A DNA stretch of 64,000 bases from Nonomuraea basaltis. GTDB lineage: Bacteria > Actinomycetota > Actinomycetes > Streptosporangiales > Streptosporangiaceae. The position numbers were made by a program, and so were the translations under genes. Shown here one piece after another: positions 63,087 through 64,000 of the stretch; position 1 is the first letter of the stretch; every line of letters begins with the position of its first letter. The stretch covers positions 62,001 through 126,000 of the forward strand of contig NZ_VCJS01000007.1 in the NCBI RefSeq assembly GCF_005893125.1, written 5' to 3'. The notes beneath the pieces are model-generated. The model had not been told where the DNA came from. It searched no databases and saw nothing but the letters and a program-made list of their open reading frames with translations.

Positions 63087-64000
63087 TGAACCCGCTCCTG
63101 CCAGAAGATCCTCCTGCCGTGGGCCCCTACCGGTTGCTCGGGCGTCTGGGCGTCGGCGGCCAGGGGGTGGTCTACCTGGGCCAGCGTCCCGACGGGCGGC
63201 GGGTCGCGGTCAAGGTGTTGCAGGACGGCCTGGCCGCTGATCATCGCTTCGCCAAGGAGATCGACGCGGCGCGCCGGGTGGAGCCGTTCTGCGTCGCTCA
63301 GGTGCTCGATGCCTCACTGGGCGGCCGGCCGTACATCGTGACCGAGTATGTCGAGGGGCCTTCGCTCCACGAGGCCGGCCGCCACGTCGGCGCCGACCTG
63401 CAGCGGCTCGCGGTGGCGACCGCGACCGCGCTGGCGGCGATCCACCGGGCCGGGGTGGTGCATCGCGACTTCAAACCCGCCAACGTGCTGCTCGGGAGGG
63501 ACGGGCCGCGGGTCATCGACTTCGGCATCGCCCGCTCCGCCGGCCATTCGCTGACCGTGACGAGCAGCATTGTCGGCACGCCCGCCTACATGGCGCCCGA
63601 GCAGCTCGCGGGCGCCCCGCTCGGTCCCGCGGTGGACGTCTTCGCGTGGGCGTCGGTGATCGTGTTCGCCGCGACAGGAAGTCCGCCGTTCGGCAACGAC
63701 TCGCTGCCCGCGGTGATCCGCCGCATCCTCCACGACGAGCCGTACCTGGGCGACCTGCCGGGTCCGCTGCGCCCGATCGTGCTGTCCTGCCTGGCCAAGG
63801 ACCCCGCCGCGCGGCCTGCCATGCAGGACGTCCTGCTCCAGCTCATCGGCGCCCCGCCGGCCGGTACGGCAGGCCCTCGAGGCGGTACGGCGGGTCATCC
63901 CGTGAGCCGCCCGCGCTGGAAGGCGATGCTGGCGGGCGCCGGGGCACTGGCGGTGTCCGCTGCCCTGGTGGCCGGGGCGATCATGTGGTGGCCCGCCCCG
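63086..64000 (+). CDS. Second serine/threonine protein kinase (runs off the window)
   Basis: At least 305 residues, cut by the window end. GRLGVGGQGVVYLG, VAVKVL, VVHRDFKPANVLL, VIDFGIARSAG and GTPAYMAPEQLAG show a complete kinase domain, followed by the start of a membrane helix (WKAMLAGAGALAVSAALVAGAI). The ATG overlaps the previous stop, so the pair is translationally coupled. It is a tandem paralogue of the upstream kinase, and the missing C terminus would show whether its sensor domain differs. Confidence 0.93.
   Translation, partial: MNPLLPEDPPAVGPYRLLGRLGVGGQGVVYLGQRPDGRRVAVKVLQDGLAADHRFAKEIDAARRVEPFCVAQVLDASLGGRPYIVTEYVEGPSLHEAGRHVGADLQRLAVATATALAAIHRAGVVHRDFKPANVLLGRDGPRVIDFGIARSAGHSLTVTSSIVGTPAYMAPEQLAGAPLGPAVDVFAWASVIVFAATGSPPFGNDSLPAVIRRILHDEPYLGDLPGPLRPIVLSCLAKDPAARPAMQDVLLQLIGAPPAGTAGPRGGTAGHPVSRPRWKAMLAGAGALAVSAALVAGAIMWWPAP

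Overview
The window is high-GC DNA from a filamentous actinobacterium. The evidence is dense G/C-third-position codon use, many GTG and TTG starts, ATGA/GTGA stop-start overlaps inside operons, many Tat signal peptides, an F420-type PPOX protein, an IdeR/DmdR1-type iron box, and serine/threonine kinases with a C-terminal extracytoplasmic domain. A Streptosporangiales-like soil organism fits, but this is inferred from style, not from a marker gene. No rRNA, tRNA, CRISPR array or intact insertion sequence was seen.

Layout. 1-5.7 kb: a DUF1772 membrane protein, a PPOX-fold protein, a Tat-exported acetamidase/formamidase-like protein, and a minus-strand pair made of an exported sugar dehydrogenase with a PKD domain and an exported sugar isomerase/epimerase. 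6.0-17.9 kb: an iron-regulated NRPS-independent siderophore (NIS) operon. It holds a type III PLP decarboxylase, a diaminobutyrate aminotransferase, a diaminobutyrate decarboxylase, an IucA-type synthetase, an amine N-hydroxylase, an MFS exporter, an IucC/DesD-type synthetase and a glutamine-synthetase-like ligase. 17.9-26.4 kb: a carbohydrate locus with a hydroxyacid dehydrogenase, two ABC permeases, a lipoprotein binding protein, a large Tat-exported carbohydrate-active-looking protein and an alpha/beta hydrolase. 26.4-32.1 kb: an unusual membrane protein, an FAD monooxygenase behind paired TetR-like operators, a VWA membrane protein, and a ChrA transporter with its PadR regulator. 32.2-39.9 kb: an iminopeptidase plus an Opp-type peptide transporter, divergent from a GntR regulator. 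40.1-42.1 kb: a small membrane protein and a multicopper oxidase. 42.6-50.2 kb: a glycan assembly cluster containing a CofD/YvcK-family protein beside a nucleotidyltransferase, a HAD phosphatase, three glycosyltransferases and a flippase. 50.4-57 kb: a GntR-controlled sugar locus in decay (permease remnant, frameshifted glycosidase), an ECF41-type sigma factor, gene fragments and a GH51 arabinofuranosidase. 57-61.2 kb: small hydrolases and an OhrR-like regulator. 61.6-64 kb: two tandem serine/threonine kinases, the second cut by the window end.

The most interesting systems are the siderophore operon and the glycan cluster. The siderophore operon joins parts typical of hydroxamate pathways (schizokinen/rhizobactin) with a decarboxylase typical of carboxylate pathways (staphyloferrin B, vibrioferrin), and has no acyltransferase. 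In the glycan cluster the nucleotidyltransferase + CofD-like pair recalls the CofC/CofD logic of F420 synthesis. Two independent in-frame tandem duplications sit exactly at ATGA stop-start junctions, and several regulators have clear palindromic operators.
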